Of a DNA stretch of 21,161 nucleotides, positions 1 through 5,811 are shown piece after piece; the stretch's first letter is position 1; each line of letters begins with the position of its first letter. The position numbers and the translations under genes were made by a program. Under the pieces are notes generated by a model. That model was not told where the DNA came from. It worked only from the letters and a program-made list of their open reading frames with translations, and searched no databases. The stretch comes from a virus, in IMG/VR virus record IMGVR_UViG_3300029258_002055, positions 1 to 21,161 of that record; one strand, given 5' to 3'.

Positions 1-78
1 GGCCTGCGTCCATCCATCGGCGCGCTTTTTTGCAAACGTGTTTTTTTCAAGTAAGTAAGGAAGGATCCCCCGCACCGC

Positions 79-723
79 ATGAGCGCCCGACCTGAGACTC
101 GACCCGGCGACAAGGCCCTCGCGGCGGCTGCGCTGAAGAAGCAAGCCGGCAAGCAGAAGCCAGCCCGGGCCGAGGCCGACGCCCTGCGGCGGGTTCGCAA
201 GCAGGCCGACTACGACAAGCGGCAGGAGATATACGCCGCGATCCCCAAGGCCGAGTACATCGACCTCTGCGGCCGGCCGACCAAGGTCCTTCACGACCAG
301 GCCGACCGCTACGGCTTCCCGCTCCGCGGCGCCCGGCTCGACCTCGGGAAGATCCTGCGGGCGATGCACGACTTCTTCGCGAAGCACAAGCACACGCTCG
401 CCAACCTGGCCGACTCCGACGACCCGCTCCTGGCCGGCGCGTCGCAAGCGCTGAAGGATCAATATATCAAGGAGCAGATCGCCGAGAAGCGGGAGAAGGC
501 GAAGCTCGCCCGGCTCGAGCGGCTCGAGCGAGAAGGGCAACTGATACCCCGCGACGAAATGCACCAACACCTCGCCCGCTGGTCGTCGATACTACGCGAC
601 GCCGGCGGGCGCCTGCAGCGGGCCTTCGGTCCCGAGCCGGCCGACCTGTTGAACGAGGCCCTCGACAACTGCGACCGAGAACGAGCGACGTTCTATGGAG
701 ACCACCAACACCCCGCCGACTAG
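79..723 (+). CDS. Terminase small subunit (Nu1-like DNA-packaging protein)
   Basis: This 214-residue protein probably recognises phage DNA and recruits the large terminase to start packaging. Residues 55-110 form a small helical DNA-binding module that includes the run IDLCGRPTKVLHDQADRYG. A charged Arg/Lys/Glu helix, probably a coiled coil, spans about 121-155. A C-terminal segment around LIPRDEMHQHLARW (155-168) is followed by a helix typical of terminase small subunits. The basic N-terminus (1-50) fits DNA binding. The purine-rich AAGGAAGG at 57-64 is the only ribosome-site candidate; its 14-base gap to the ATG is long. The large terminase gene begins 29 bases before this gene ends, which fits the classic small-large pair and translational coupling. 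Family assignment rests on sequence style plus position. Confidence in the role is good; the exact family is less certain. Confidence 0.82.
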   Translation: MSARPETRPGDKALAAAALKKQAGKQKPARAEADALRRVRKQADYDKRQEIYAAIPKAEYIDLCGRPTKVLHDQADRYGFPLRGARLDLGKILRAMHDFFAKHKHTLANLADSDDPLLAGASQALKDQYIKEQIAEKREKAKLARLERLEREGQLIPRDEMHQHLARWSSILRDAGGRLQRAFGPEPADLLNEALDNCDRERATFYGDHQHPAD

Positions 724-2692
724 CCCGGCCGACGCCGAGGCCTGCTGGGCGATCGCCGCCGCCCGGGCGCCGCGGATCCGCACGATGCGCGAGTTCGCCG
801 AGTCAGAGATCGTGCTCCCGACCGGCCCCTTCGCCGGCCTCGGGTTTCGCTGCGATCGGCAACCCTACACCGGGGTATTTTTCGACGCCGTCGACTCCGC
901 GCTCCGTCGTCGCTGGAATCGTATTTGCGCGACCGGCCCGACCCAGTCGGGGAAGACCCTCGCCGCCTTCGCCGTGCCGATCCTGTACCACCTCTTCGAG
1001 ATGGGCGAGACGGTCGTCGCGGGCGTGCCTCACATGGACACCGCCGGCGACAAATGGCGCCAGGATCTATTGCCAGTGATCAAGGCCTCGCCCCGCCTGC
1101 GCGAGCAGCTCCCCCGCCGCGGCGCCGCGAGCCGAGGCGGCGGCAAGATCGAGTCGATCACCTTCCGCAACGGCGCCACGCTGCGATTTATGAGCGGCGG
1201 CGGCGGCGACAAAAGCCGGGCCAGTTTCACGACGCGGGTTCTTGTGGTCACTGAGACCGACGGCTTCGACGAGCACGGCGGCACCTCGCACGAGGCCGAC
1301 AAGTTCACACAGATCGAGGCCAGGACCCGGGCCTTCGGCGATCGCAAGCGGGTATACATGGAATGCACGACGACCGTCGAGAAGGGCCGCACCTGGCGAG
1401 AGTACACCGCCGGCACCGCCTCGCGTATCTTTCTTTGTTGTCCACACTGCCGCGTCTGGGTCTCGCCCGGCCGCGGCGACTTCCTCGGCTTCGAGACGGC
1501 GACGACCGAGGCCGAGGCCGAAGCGGCCGGGAGCTGGTATTGCCCCGACTGCGGCGAGGAGTGGACCGACACCGACCGCCAGGTCGCCAACCTGGCCGGC
1601 GGCCGCCTGGTGCACCGCGGCCAGGAGATCGACGCCGACGGCCGGGTCACCGGCGACGCCCCCGAGACCCGCACGCTCGGGTTCCGCTGGTCCCCGATCA
1701 ATAACCTCTTCGTCAGCTCCTCCGACCTGGCCCTCGACAGTTTCAAAGCGCAGCACGCCGACGACCAGGACAACGCCGAGCGGGAGATGTGCCAGTTTGT
1801 CTGGGCCGTCCCCTACGAGTCGCCCGACCGCGAGGAGACCCCGCTCGACCGGACCGAGGTCGCGCAGCGCCGCGGCCGCTTCGAGCAGAACATTCTGCCC
1901 CCCGACGTCGCCCGCCTGGTCGCGCATGTTGATATCGGCAAGTGGCAGAGCTGGCACGTCGCGACCGCCCGCACCGCGGCCGGCGTCTTCCACGTCCCCG
2001 ACTACGGGGTGCTCGAGGTCCACAGCGACAACCTACCAACCGACCGGGCGATCGTCGCCTCGCTGCGGACCTACCGCGACCGGCTCGAGGCCGGCTATAT
2101 TGTCGAGGGATCCGGCGGCCGCCGCCACGTCGACCGGGTCACGATCGACGCCGGCTGGCAGACCGACGCCGTCTTCGAGTTCTGCCGCGAGAGCAACGCC
2201 CGCGAGGGCCCGACCGTCTACGTCCCCGCGATCGGCCGGGGCGCCTCGCAGATGCGCCGCACCGAGCGGCGGGTTTACCAGTCGCCCAACGCGAAGACCC
2301 GCGAGATCCGCAAGATCGGCCGCGGCTGGCACCAGCGACGGGTTCGGAAGTACCGGGCCGACCGGGTCACCGTCGACGCCGATCACTGGAAGCGGACGAT
2401 GCAGCAGGCCCTCGCGATCGCCGCCGGCTCGCCCGGCTCGATCATCTTCTTCGACGACCCGGATCCGAACCGACACCAGAAGATCTCGCGACACGTCACC
2501 GCCGAACGCCTGGTCAAGAAGACGGTCCCCGGCCGCGGCGAGGTCGAGGAGTGGGAACAGCACGGCCCGAACCACCTCGGCGACTGCCTCTACAATACCC
2601 TCGCCTCGCTCGACTACCTCGAGACCGACGGCGCCGCCGCCCCGACGAGCTGGTTCGACCAGCGGAAGAAGAAGAAGGGGGGCCGCCGATGA
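695..2692 (+). CDS. Terminase large subunit, GpA family (ATPase and nuclease)
   Basis: This 665-residue protein is the packaging motor. It cuts concatemeric DNA and drives it through the portal with ATP. The N-terminal ATPase has a Walker A motif GPTQSGKT at 81-88 and a Walker B-like strand RVLVVTETDGFDE at 181-193. Two CxxC pairs, CPHC (249-252) and CPDC (283-286), form the zinc ribbon common in GpA-type terminases. The C-terminal nuclease has acidic candidates in HVDIG (411-415) and VTIDAGW (482-488), and the terminal HLGDCLYN (627-634) is typical of the family. Length is close to lambda gpA (641). The ATG at 695 lies inside the small-subunit gene (29-base overlap). The stop overlaps the next ATG as ATGA, so translation is coupled in both directions. 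All expected motifs are intact. Confidence 0.95.
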   Translation: METTNTPPTSPADAEACWAIAAARAPRIRTMREFAESEIVLPTGPFAGLGFRCDRQPYTGVFFDAVDSALRRRWNRICATGPTQSGKTLAAFAVPILYHLFEMGETVVAGVPHMDTAGDKWRQDLLPVIKASPRLREQLPRRGAASRGGGKIESITFRNGATLRFMSGGGGDKSRASFTTRVLVVTETDGFDEHGGTSHEADKFTQIEARTRAFGDRKRVYMECTTTVEKGRTWREYTAGTASRIFLCCPHCRVWVSPGRGDFLGFETATTEAEAEAAGSWYCPDCGEEWTDTDRQVANLAGGRLVHRGQEIDADGRVTGDAPETRTLGFRWSPINNLFVSSSDLALDSFKAQHADDQDNAEREMCQFVWAVPYESPDREETPLDRTEVAQRRGRFEQNILPPDVARLVAHVDIGKWQSWHVATARTAAGVFHVPDYGVLEVHSDNLPTDRAIVASLRTYRDRLEAGYIVEGSGGRRHVDRVTIDAGWQTDAVFEFCRESNAREGPTVYVPAIGRGASQMRRTERRVYQSPNAKTREIRKIGRGWHQRRVRKYRADRVTVDADHWKRTMQQALAIAAGSPGSIIFFDDPDPNRHQKISRHVTAERLVKKTVPGRGEVEEWEQHGPNHLGDCLYNTLASLDYLETDGAAAPTSWFDQRKKKKGGRR

Positions 2693-3114
2693 TCGACCGC
2701 GACTGCCCCCGCTGCGGATGCCCCGACGTGCTCCTGGTCGGCCAGAGCGAGACGGCCGGCCAGGTCTTCGTCGCCGGCCAGCCGAGCGGCCCGCCGATGG
2801 TCCGCCGCCGCGAGACCCTCCGCTGCCGGCTCTGCGGTCGCCGCTTCACGATCACGACCCCCTTCGTCGAGCCGGCCGAGCTCGACGCCCTCGAGGACCC
2901 GCCGCCCGACGGCGACGACCTGGCCGTCCCCTACTTCGTCACCCGCTGCCCGGCCTGCGGCTCGACCGACTGCCCGGTTCGCCACACCGCCCGGCCGAAG
3001 CGATACCACAAATGTCGCGACTGCGGCAAGACCTTTACCTCGATCGAGAGATTCTCCAATGACCCAGAAGAAGACCCCGAAGAAGAAGACCGCGAAGAAG
3101 ACGGCCCGGCCTAA
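2689..3114 (+). CDS. Double zinc-ribbon protein, NrdR/Ogr-like
   Basis: This 141-residue protein has two tandem zinc ribbons. The first uses CPRC (6-9) and CRLC (46-49), preceded by the basic MVRRRETLR. The second uses CPAC (87-90) and CRDC (109-112), followed by GKTFTSIE. The pattern CPxCG, basic stretch, CxxCGxxFT resembles the DNA-binding ribbon of NrdR and the zinc fingers of P2 Ogr/P4 Delta late-transcription activators. No ATP-cone of NrdR is present. The C-terminus (125-141) is very acidic. The ATG at 2689 overlaps the large terminase stop (ATGA). The 3' end overlaps the methyltransferase gene by 56 bases in another frame, so the acidic tail is dictated by the Lys-rich start of that gene. 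A role as late-gene activator is inference; another nucleic-acid-binding role is possible. Confidence 0.78.
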   Translation: MIDRDCPRCGCPDVLLVGQSETAGQVFVAGQPSGPPMVRRRETLRCRLCGRRFTITTPFVEPAELDALEDPPPDGDDLAVPYFVTRCPACGSTDCPVRHTARPKRYHKCRDCGKTFTSIERFSNDPEEDPEEEDREEDGPA

Positions 3115-4345
3115 ACCCAAACCGGCCGACGTCGCACACATCGCCGAGGAGCTGCGGCCCCTGGCCGTGCCGATCGACGCGATCGCCCGCGACCCGCGAA
3201 ACGCGATGCACCACGGCGACCAGAACGTCGACGCGATCGCCGCGAGCCTCGCCCGCTTCGGCCAGCGGCAACCCCTGGTCGTCAACCGGGCGACCGGCAC
3301 GATCGAGGCGGGCAACGGCCGGCACCAGGCGGCCGAGTCGCTCGGCTGGGGCTGGGTCGCCGTCCTCTACGTCGACGACGACCCGCAGGCCGCCACCGGC
3401 TACGCGATCGCCGACAACCGGACCGCCGAGCTCGCCGAATGGGACGACGCGGTCCTGGTCGAGCTGCTCGGCGAGCTGACCGACGCCGGCGAGACCGATC
3501 TGCTCGACGCCCTGCTCCTGGCCGACCTGGTCGAGGCGGTCGACGAGACCGAGGCCCCCGAGCCGCAGCCCGAGCGGGCGGCCGAGCTGCAAAAGGAATG
3601 GAAGACCAAACCGGGCCAGCTCTGGACCGTCGGCCGGCACCGGATCCTCTGCGGCGACGCGACCGACCCCGACGCGATCGCGCACCTCTTCGGCGACGCC
3701 TCGGCCGAGATCGTCCTCACCGACCCGCCCTACTGCTCGGGCGGTTTTCAGGAGGCGGGTCGGGTCGCCGGGTCGATCGGGAGCAAGCGGGGCAAGGTCG
3801 CCGGCAGCGGCGGCAAGCAACCGACGATCGCCCGCGACAACCTCACGACCGCCGGCCTCTTCTCGCTGGTCGAGAAGGCGATCGGCCGGGCGCCCGCGTC
3901 GGGCTGCTGCTATGTCTTCGCCGACTGGCGGCAGATCGGCGAGATCCGCAAGGCGATCGAGCCCCTCGGGTTCCAGTTCCGCGCGATGCTAATCTGGGAC
4001 AAGGAGAGCCCCGGCATGGGTGGCCCCTGGCGACACCAGTACGAGACGGTCTGGTTCGGTTCCCGCCGGAAGGAGCCGCCGCACGGCCAGGCGGGCGACG
4101 TGCTCCGCTGCAAGCGATCGGGCAACCAACACCACCCGACCGAGAAGCCGGTCGACCTGCTCGTCCAGATCCTCGAGAACACCGAGGGCCAGACGGTCTA
4201 TGATCCCTTCGCCGGCAGCGGCTCGACGCTCCTCGCCGCCGAGCAGGCCGGCCGCGACTTCTTCGGCTGCGAGGTCGACCCGAAGCACTGCGCGGTCCTC
4301 CTCGAGCGGGCGAAGGCCGCCGGCCTCGCCGTCGCGAAGTCTTAG
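3059..4345 (+). CDS. ParB-domain DNA methyltransferase (beta-class, N6-adenine or N4-cytosine)
   Basis: This 428-residue protein joins two modules. After a Lys-rich leader (1-22), residues 34-130 form a ParB/sulfiredoxin-like domain with the signature EAGNGRHQAAESLG (83-96) and a following YAIADNRTAELAEWDD segment. Residues 180-420 form an amino-methyltransferase: catalytic DPPY at 222-225, HPTEKPV at 359-365 and the AdoMet-binding DPFAGSGST at 382-390. The order catalytic motif, recognition region, AdoMet motif marks the beta class. DPPY favours N6-adenine methylation, but related enzymes methylate N4-cytosine. No restriction endonuclease gene is adjacent, so it looks like a solitary phage enzyme, possibly protecting the phage genome or marking packaging or replication sites. 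ParB-methyltransferase fusions are familiar in phages. It is the last gene of its block; a terminator follows within about 45 bases. Confidence 0.93.
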   Translation: MTQKKTPKKKTAKKTARPKPKPADVAHIAEELRPLAVPIDAIARDPRNAMHHGDQNVDAIAASLARFGQRQPLVVNRATGTIEAGNGRHQAAESLGWGWVAVLYVDDDPQAATGYAIADNRTAELAEWDDAVLVELLGELTDAGETDLLDALLLADLVEAVDETEAPEPQPERAAELQKEWKTKPGQLWTVGRHRILCGDATDPDAIAHLFGDASAEIVLTDPPYCSGGFQEAGRVAGSIGSKRGKVAGSGGKQPTIARDNLTTAGLFSLVEKAIGRAPASGCCYVFADWRQIGEIRKAIEPLGFQFRAMLIWDKESPGMGGPWRHQYETVWFGSRRKEPPHGQAGDVLRCKRSGNQHHPTEKPVDLLVQILENTEGQTVYDPFAGSGSTLLAAEQAGRDFFGCEVDPKHCAVLLERAKAAGLAVAKS

Positions 4346-4368
4346 CGCGAAGGCCCTGACCGCCGCCC

Positions 4369-4384
4369 TATTTCGTGAGAAATA
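4369..4384 (+). repeat. Hairpin repeat copy 1 (6-bp stem, GTGA loop)
   Basis: The sequence TATTTCGTGAGAAATA is a perfect 6-bp inverted repeat with a 4-base GTGA spacer. As RNA it is an A/U-rich stem capped by GUGA, a GNRA tetraloop. Exact copies occur at 16900-16915 and 20310-20325 in the same orientation. This copy lies 23 bases after the methyltransferase stop and 4 bases before a GC-rich terminator. It is strikingly AT-rich for this DNA. It may be a protein-binding RNA hairpin, a processing site or a DNA operator. Confidence 0.88.
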
Positions 4385-4388
4385 ACCA

Positions 4389-4409
4389 GGCCCGCCCGGC
4401 GGGCCTTTT
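4389..4409 (+). terminator. Rho-independent terminator after the methyltransferase gene
   Basis: GGCCCG and CGGGCC pair across CCCGG and are followed directly by TTTT. This is a strong GC stem plus U-tract on the + strand. It closes the terminase-methyltransferase transcription unit just before the promoter region at 4445. Confidence 0.8.
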
Positions 4410-4444
4410 CCGTGCGCCCGATCCGCCGGCCCGAAAACCCCCTC

Positions 4445-4476
4445 TTGAGGACCAATTCGGGAGATTCTGATAATAT
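4445..4476 (+). promoter_or_regulatory. Promoter-like sequence P1
   Basis: TTGAGG at 4445-4450 and GATAAT at 4469-4474 are separated by 18 bases and resemble a housekeeping sigma-70 promoter. They lie in one of the few AT-rich stretches of the window, between a terminator and the small-gene block. This is based on consensus match only; initiation is not proven. Confidence 0.55.
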
Positions 4477-4478
4477 TT

Positions 4479-4499
4479 TACCATAGGGGGCTTGTGGTA
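4479..4499 (+). promoter_or_regulatory. Possible operator between the two promoters
   Basis: TACCA (4479-4483) and TGGTA (4495-4499) form a 5-bp inverted repeat with an 11-base spacer, between the P1 -10 box and the P2 -10 box and covering the P2 -35. A helix-turn-helix regulator is encoded downstream at 5575. Binding by that protein is a guess; so short a repeat can occur by chance. Confidence 0.3.
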
Positions 4500-4519
4500 T
4501 GACGAAATTTTGATATAGT
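4492..4519 (+). promoter_or_regulatory. Promoter-like sequence P2 with extended -10
   Basis: TTGTGG at 4492-4497 and TATAGT at 4514-4519 have a 16-base spacer, and TGA just upstream of the -10 gives the extended form TGnTATAGT. Transcription would begin near 4526, which coincides with an in-frame ATG upstream of the preferred start at 4613. It probably serves the 4613-7602 block. Confidence 0.55.
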
Positions 4520-4612
4520 GAGAACATGGCAAGCGAAAAGAATGCAACACGAAACACAGACGGCCAGAACGGCCGGACCCGGCGGGGTGAAACGCTACAG
4601 AAGGAGACCGCG

Positions 4613-4798
4613 ATGTCGATCGAATCGCTCGCTCGTCTGATGCTTCTGAGCCCGGCGCAGGCCGTGGCTCTCCCCGTGACCCTAGACCGGGCGGCCGCCC
4701 TCGTCGGTCTGACCCGGGACCAGATGGTCGCGCAAGCGGCCAGGAAGCCGGCTCTGCTGGCCTACCTCGCGGACGTCTGCCGCAAGGCGACCAAGTAG
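4613..4798 (+). CDS. Small protein of unknown function, first gene of the accessory block
   Basis: This 61-residue protein is not recognised. It is mostly helical, begins MSIESLARLMLLSP and contains a Leu/Ala-rich middle with LVGLTRDQMVAQAARKP, which may be a small helical bundle or a degenerate helix-turn-helix. The start at 4613 is chosen because AAGGAG at 4601-4606 stands 6 bases upstream. An in-frame ATG at 4526 would give 90 residues; it has no Shine-Dalgarno site but lies where P2 transcripts should begin, so a leaderless form cannot be excluded. It ends with TAG immediately before the first copy of the 67-base direct repeat. Confidence 0.62.
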   Translation: MSIESLARLMLLSPAQAVALPVTLDRAAALVGLTRDQMVAQAARKPALLAYLADVCRKATK

Positions 4799-4864
4799 GC
4801 CGACCCGGCCGCCCGCGGGCCCCTCGGGGCGCCGCGAGCGAGCGGGCCGACTGAGAGCCCCGAC
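4798..4864 (+). repeat. 67-bp direct repeat, copy 1
   Basis: This 67-base sequence is identical, base for base, to 5203-5269. It starts at the last base of the upstream stop codon and ends 20 bases before the next ATG. It is extremely GC-rich and can fold: CCCC/GGGG around TC forms an inner hairpin, and GCCCGC (4811-4816) pairs with GCGGGC (4842-4847) as an outer stem. The two copies flank the gene at 4885 with a 405-base period. Confidence 0.93.
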
Positions 4865-4884
4865 ACAACGCGAAGGAAGACCCG

Positions 4885-5199
4885 ATGACCTACCAACAAT
4901 TTCGAGCGGCGATCGAGAAGGCGGCGAGCGTAATCATCAAGAGCGAGAGCTACAACTGCGAGGGACAGATCGAGGGATACGCGTCGGCCTACCCCGAGGA
5001 CAGCGAGCGGTTCAAAGCTCGGGGAAAGTGGTACTACACGAGCAAGGCGATCGCCGACGTCTCGGCTATGTGGTATCGGAAGCGGACCTCCGCCCATTTT
5101 GCGGCCCTGCTCGAATTGGCCCGCCGGCTCGACGTCTTCGACCGGGTCGACGCCCCCGCCGCGCTCGCCTCGATCCAGCGGGGCGAGGGGTCGCGCTAG
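4885..5199 (+). CDS. Protein of unknown function flanked by direct repeats
   Basis: This 104-residue protein is not recognised. It begins MTYQQFRAAIEKAASV and has aromatic-rich segments (RGKWYYTSKAIADVSAMWY) then a helical LLELARRLDVFDRVD. It has no signal peptide or membrane segment and looks like a small soluble alpha/beta protein. A purine-rich site GAAGGAAG precedes the ATG in the context AAGACCCGATG. The gene sits between two exact 67-base repeats; recombination between them would remove it as a 405-base unit. It is likely an accessory (moron-like) gene of the P1/P2 transcription unit; no function can be assigned. Confidence 0.72.
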   Translation: MTYQQFRAAIEKAASVIIKSESYNCEGQIEGYASAYPEDSERFKARGKWYYTSKAIADVSAMWYRKRTSAHFAALLELARRLDVFDRVDAPAALASIQRGEGSR

Positions 5200-5202
5200 G
5201 CC

Positions 5203-5269
5203 GGCCGACCCGGCCGCCCGCGGGCCCCTCGGGGCGCCGCGAGCGAGCGGGCCGACTGAGAGCCCCGAC
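5203..5269 (+). repeat. 67-bp direct repeat, copy 2
   Basis: Exact second copy of 4798-4864, beginning 4 bases after the TAG stop codon (5197-5199) of the flanked gene and ending 21 bases before the next ATG. It has the same nested hairpin potential. The bases just outside the two copies differ, so the duplicated unit is sharply bounded. Confidence 0.93.
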
Positions 5270-5290
5270 CCCAAAGCGAGGGAAGAACCG

Positions 5291-5563
5291 ATGCCAGCCA
5301 AAAAAGAAACCGCCGAGGACACCTACGCCCGCGACCACAACCAGGCCCGCGAGGTCGCCGCGGCGATCGCCGCCGAGCTCTGGAACCTGCCCGCCCCGGG
5401 CGACGACGCCCACCCGATCACCTGGGGCCACGTTGGCGAGCTCGGCTCGATTCGCGAGACCCTCGACGCGACCCTCGACACGATCCGCCGCCACACCGGC
5501 GCCCCGACCTGCCCCGAGTGCGACGCCGTGCTCGACGGGTCGACCTGCCCCAAATGCCACTAA
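5291..5563 (+). CDS. Small protein with C-terminal zinc ribbon
   Basis: This 90-residue protein has a helical N-terminal part (residues 5-75, including AREVAAAIAAELWNLPAPG and IRETLDATLDTIRRH) and a C-terminal zinc knuckle CPEC-x8-CPKCH at the very end. Such compact ribbons usually bind nucleic acid or protein. The start at 5291 follows GGGAAGAACCG; the frame is open further upstream through the second 67-base repeat, but that part has no good ribosome site. The gene is followed 11 bases later by the XRE-type gene. Function unknown; a structural or regulatory nucleic-acid-binding role is plausible. Confidence 0.72.
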   Translation: MPAKKETAEDTYARDHNQAREVAAAIAAELWNLPAPGDDAHPITWGHVGELGSIRETLDATLDTIRRHTGAPTCPECDAVLDGSTCPKCH

Positions 5564-5574
5564 AGGAGAACCCG

Positions 5575-5796
5575 ATGCCACGCGACGAGATCGCCAAACT
5601 GATCCGCGAGACCGCAGCCCGGGCGGGCTGCGACACCTACTACGCCCTGGCGAAGGCCTCCGGCGTCCACATTCAAACCGCCCGCTCTCTCTGGCTCGGC
5701 ACCAGCTCGCCGAGCCTCGACACCCTCGAGCGCGTCTTCGGCGCGATCGGCTACCGCGTCGACCTCAAGATCGTCAAGCAACGTAAAACCAAATAA
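5575..5796 (+). CDS. XRE-type helix-turn-helix regulator
   Basis: This 73-residue protein is essentially one Cro/CI-type DNA-binding domain. The helix-turn-helix covers about residues 20-50: YYALAKASGVHIQTARSLW then GTSSPSLDTLERVFGAIGY, matching the family pattern in which a scaffold helix, a recognition helix and the PSLDTLERV segment follow each other. There is no oligomerisation or cleavage domain, so it resembles Cro-like small regulators more than full repressors. AAAGGAG at 5562-5568 is well placed for the ATG at 5575. It may bind upstream of the same unit, for example near 4479-4499, but no site is demonstrated. It could also be the antitoxin type of such domains, although no toxin gene is adjacent. 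Confidence 0.82.
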   Translation: MPRDEIAKLIRETAARAGCDTYYALAKASGVHIQTARSLWLGTSSPSLDTLERVFGAIGYRVDLKIVKQRKTK

Positions 5797-5811
5797 CCCG
5801 AGGAGATCCCG

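Noticed and set aside
1-78. cos site or promoter upstream of the small terminase
   Set aside because: The T-rich stretches are suggestive, but no paired -10/-35 or nicking-site symmetry can be supported and the window starts too close.
1242-3062. Plus-strand open frame of 606 codons overlapping the large terminase gene
   Set aside because: Translation is Ser/Thr/Pro/Arg-rich, typical of an out-of-frame reading of GC-rich genes; the terminase frame has all catalytic motifs.
3059-4345. Complete restriction-modification system
   Set aside because: No endonuclease gene or specificity subunit is adjacent; the methyltransferase looks solitary.
4342-4557. Minus-strand 71-codon frame in the promoter gap
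   Set aside because: It runs across the terminator and promoters, has no ribosome site and no recognisable features.
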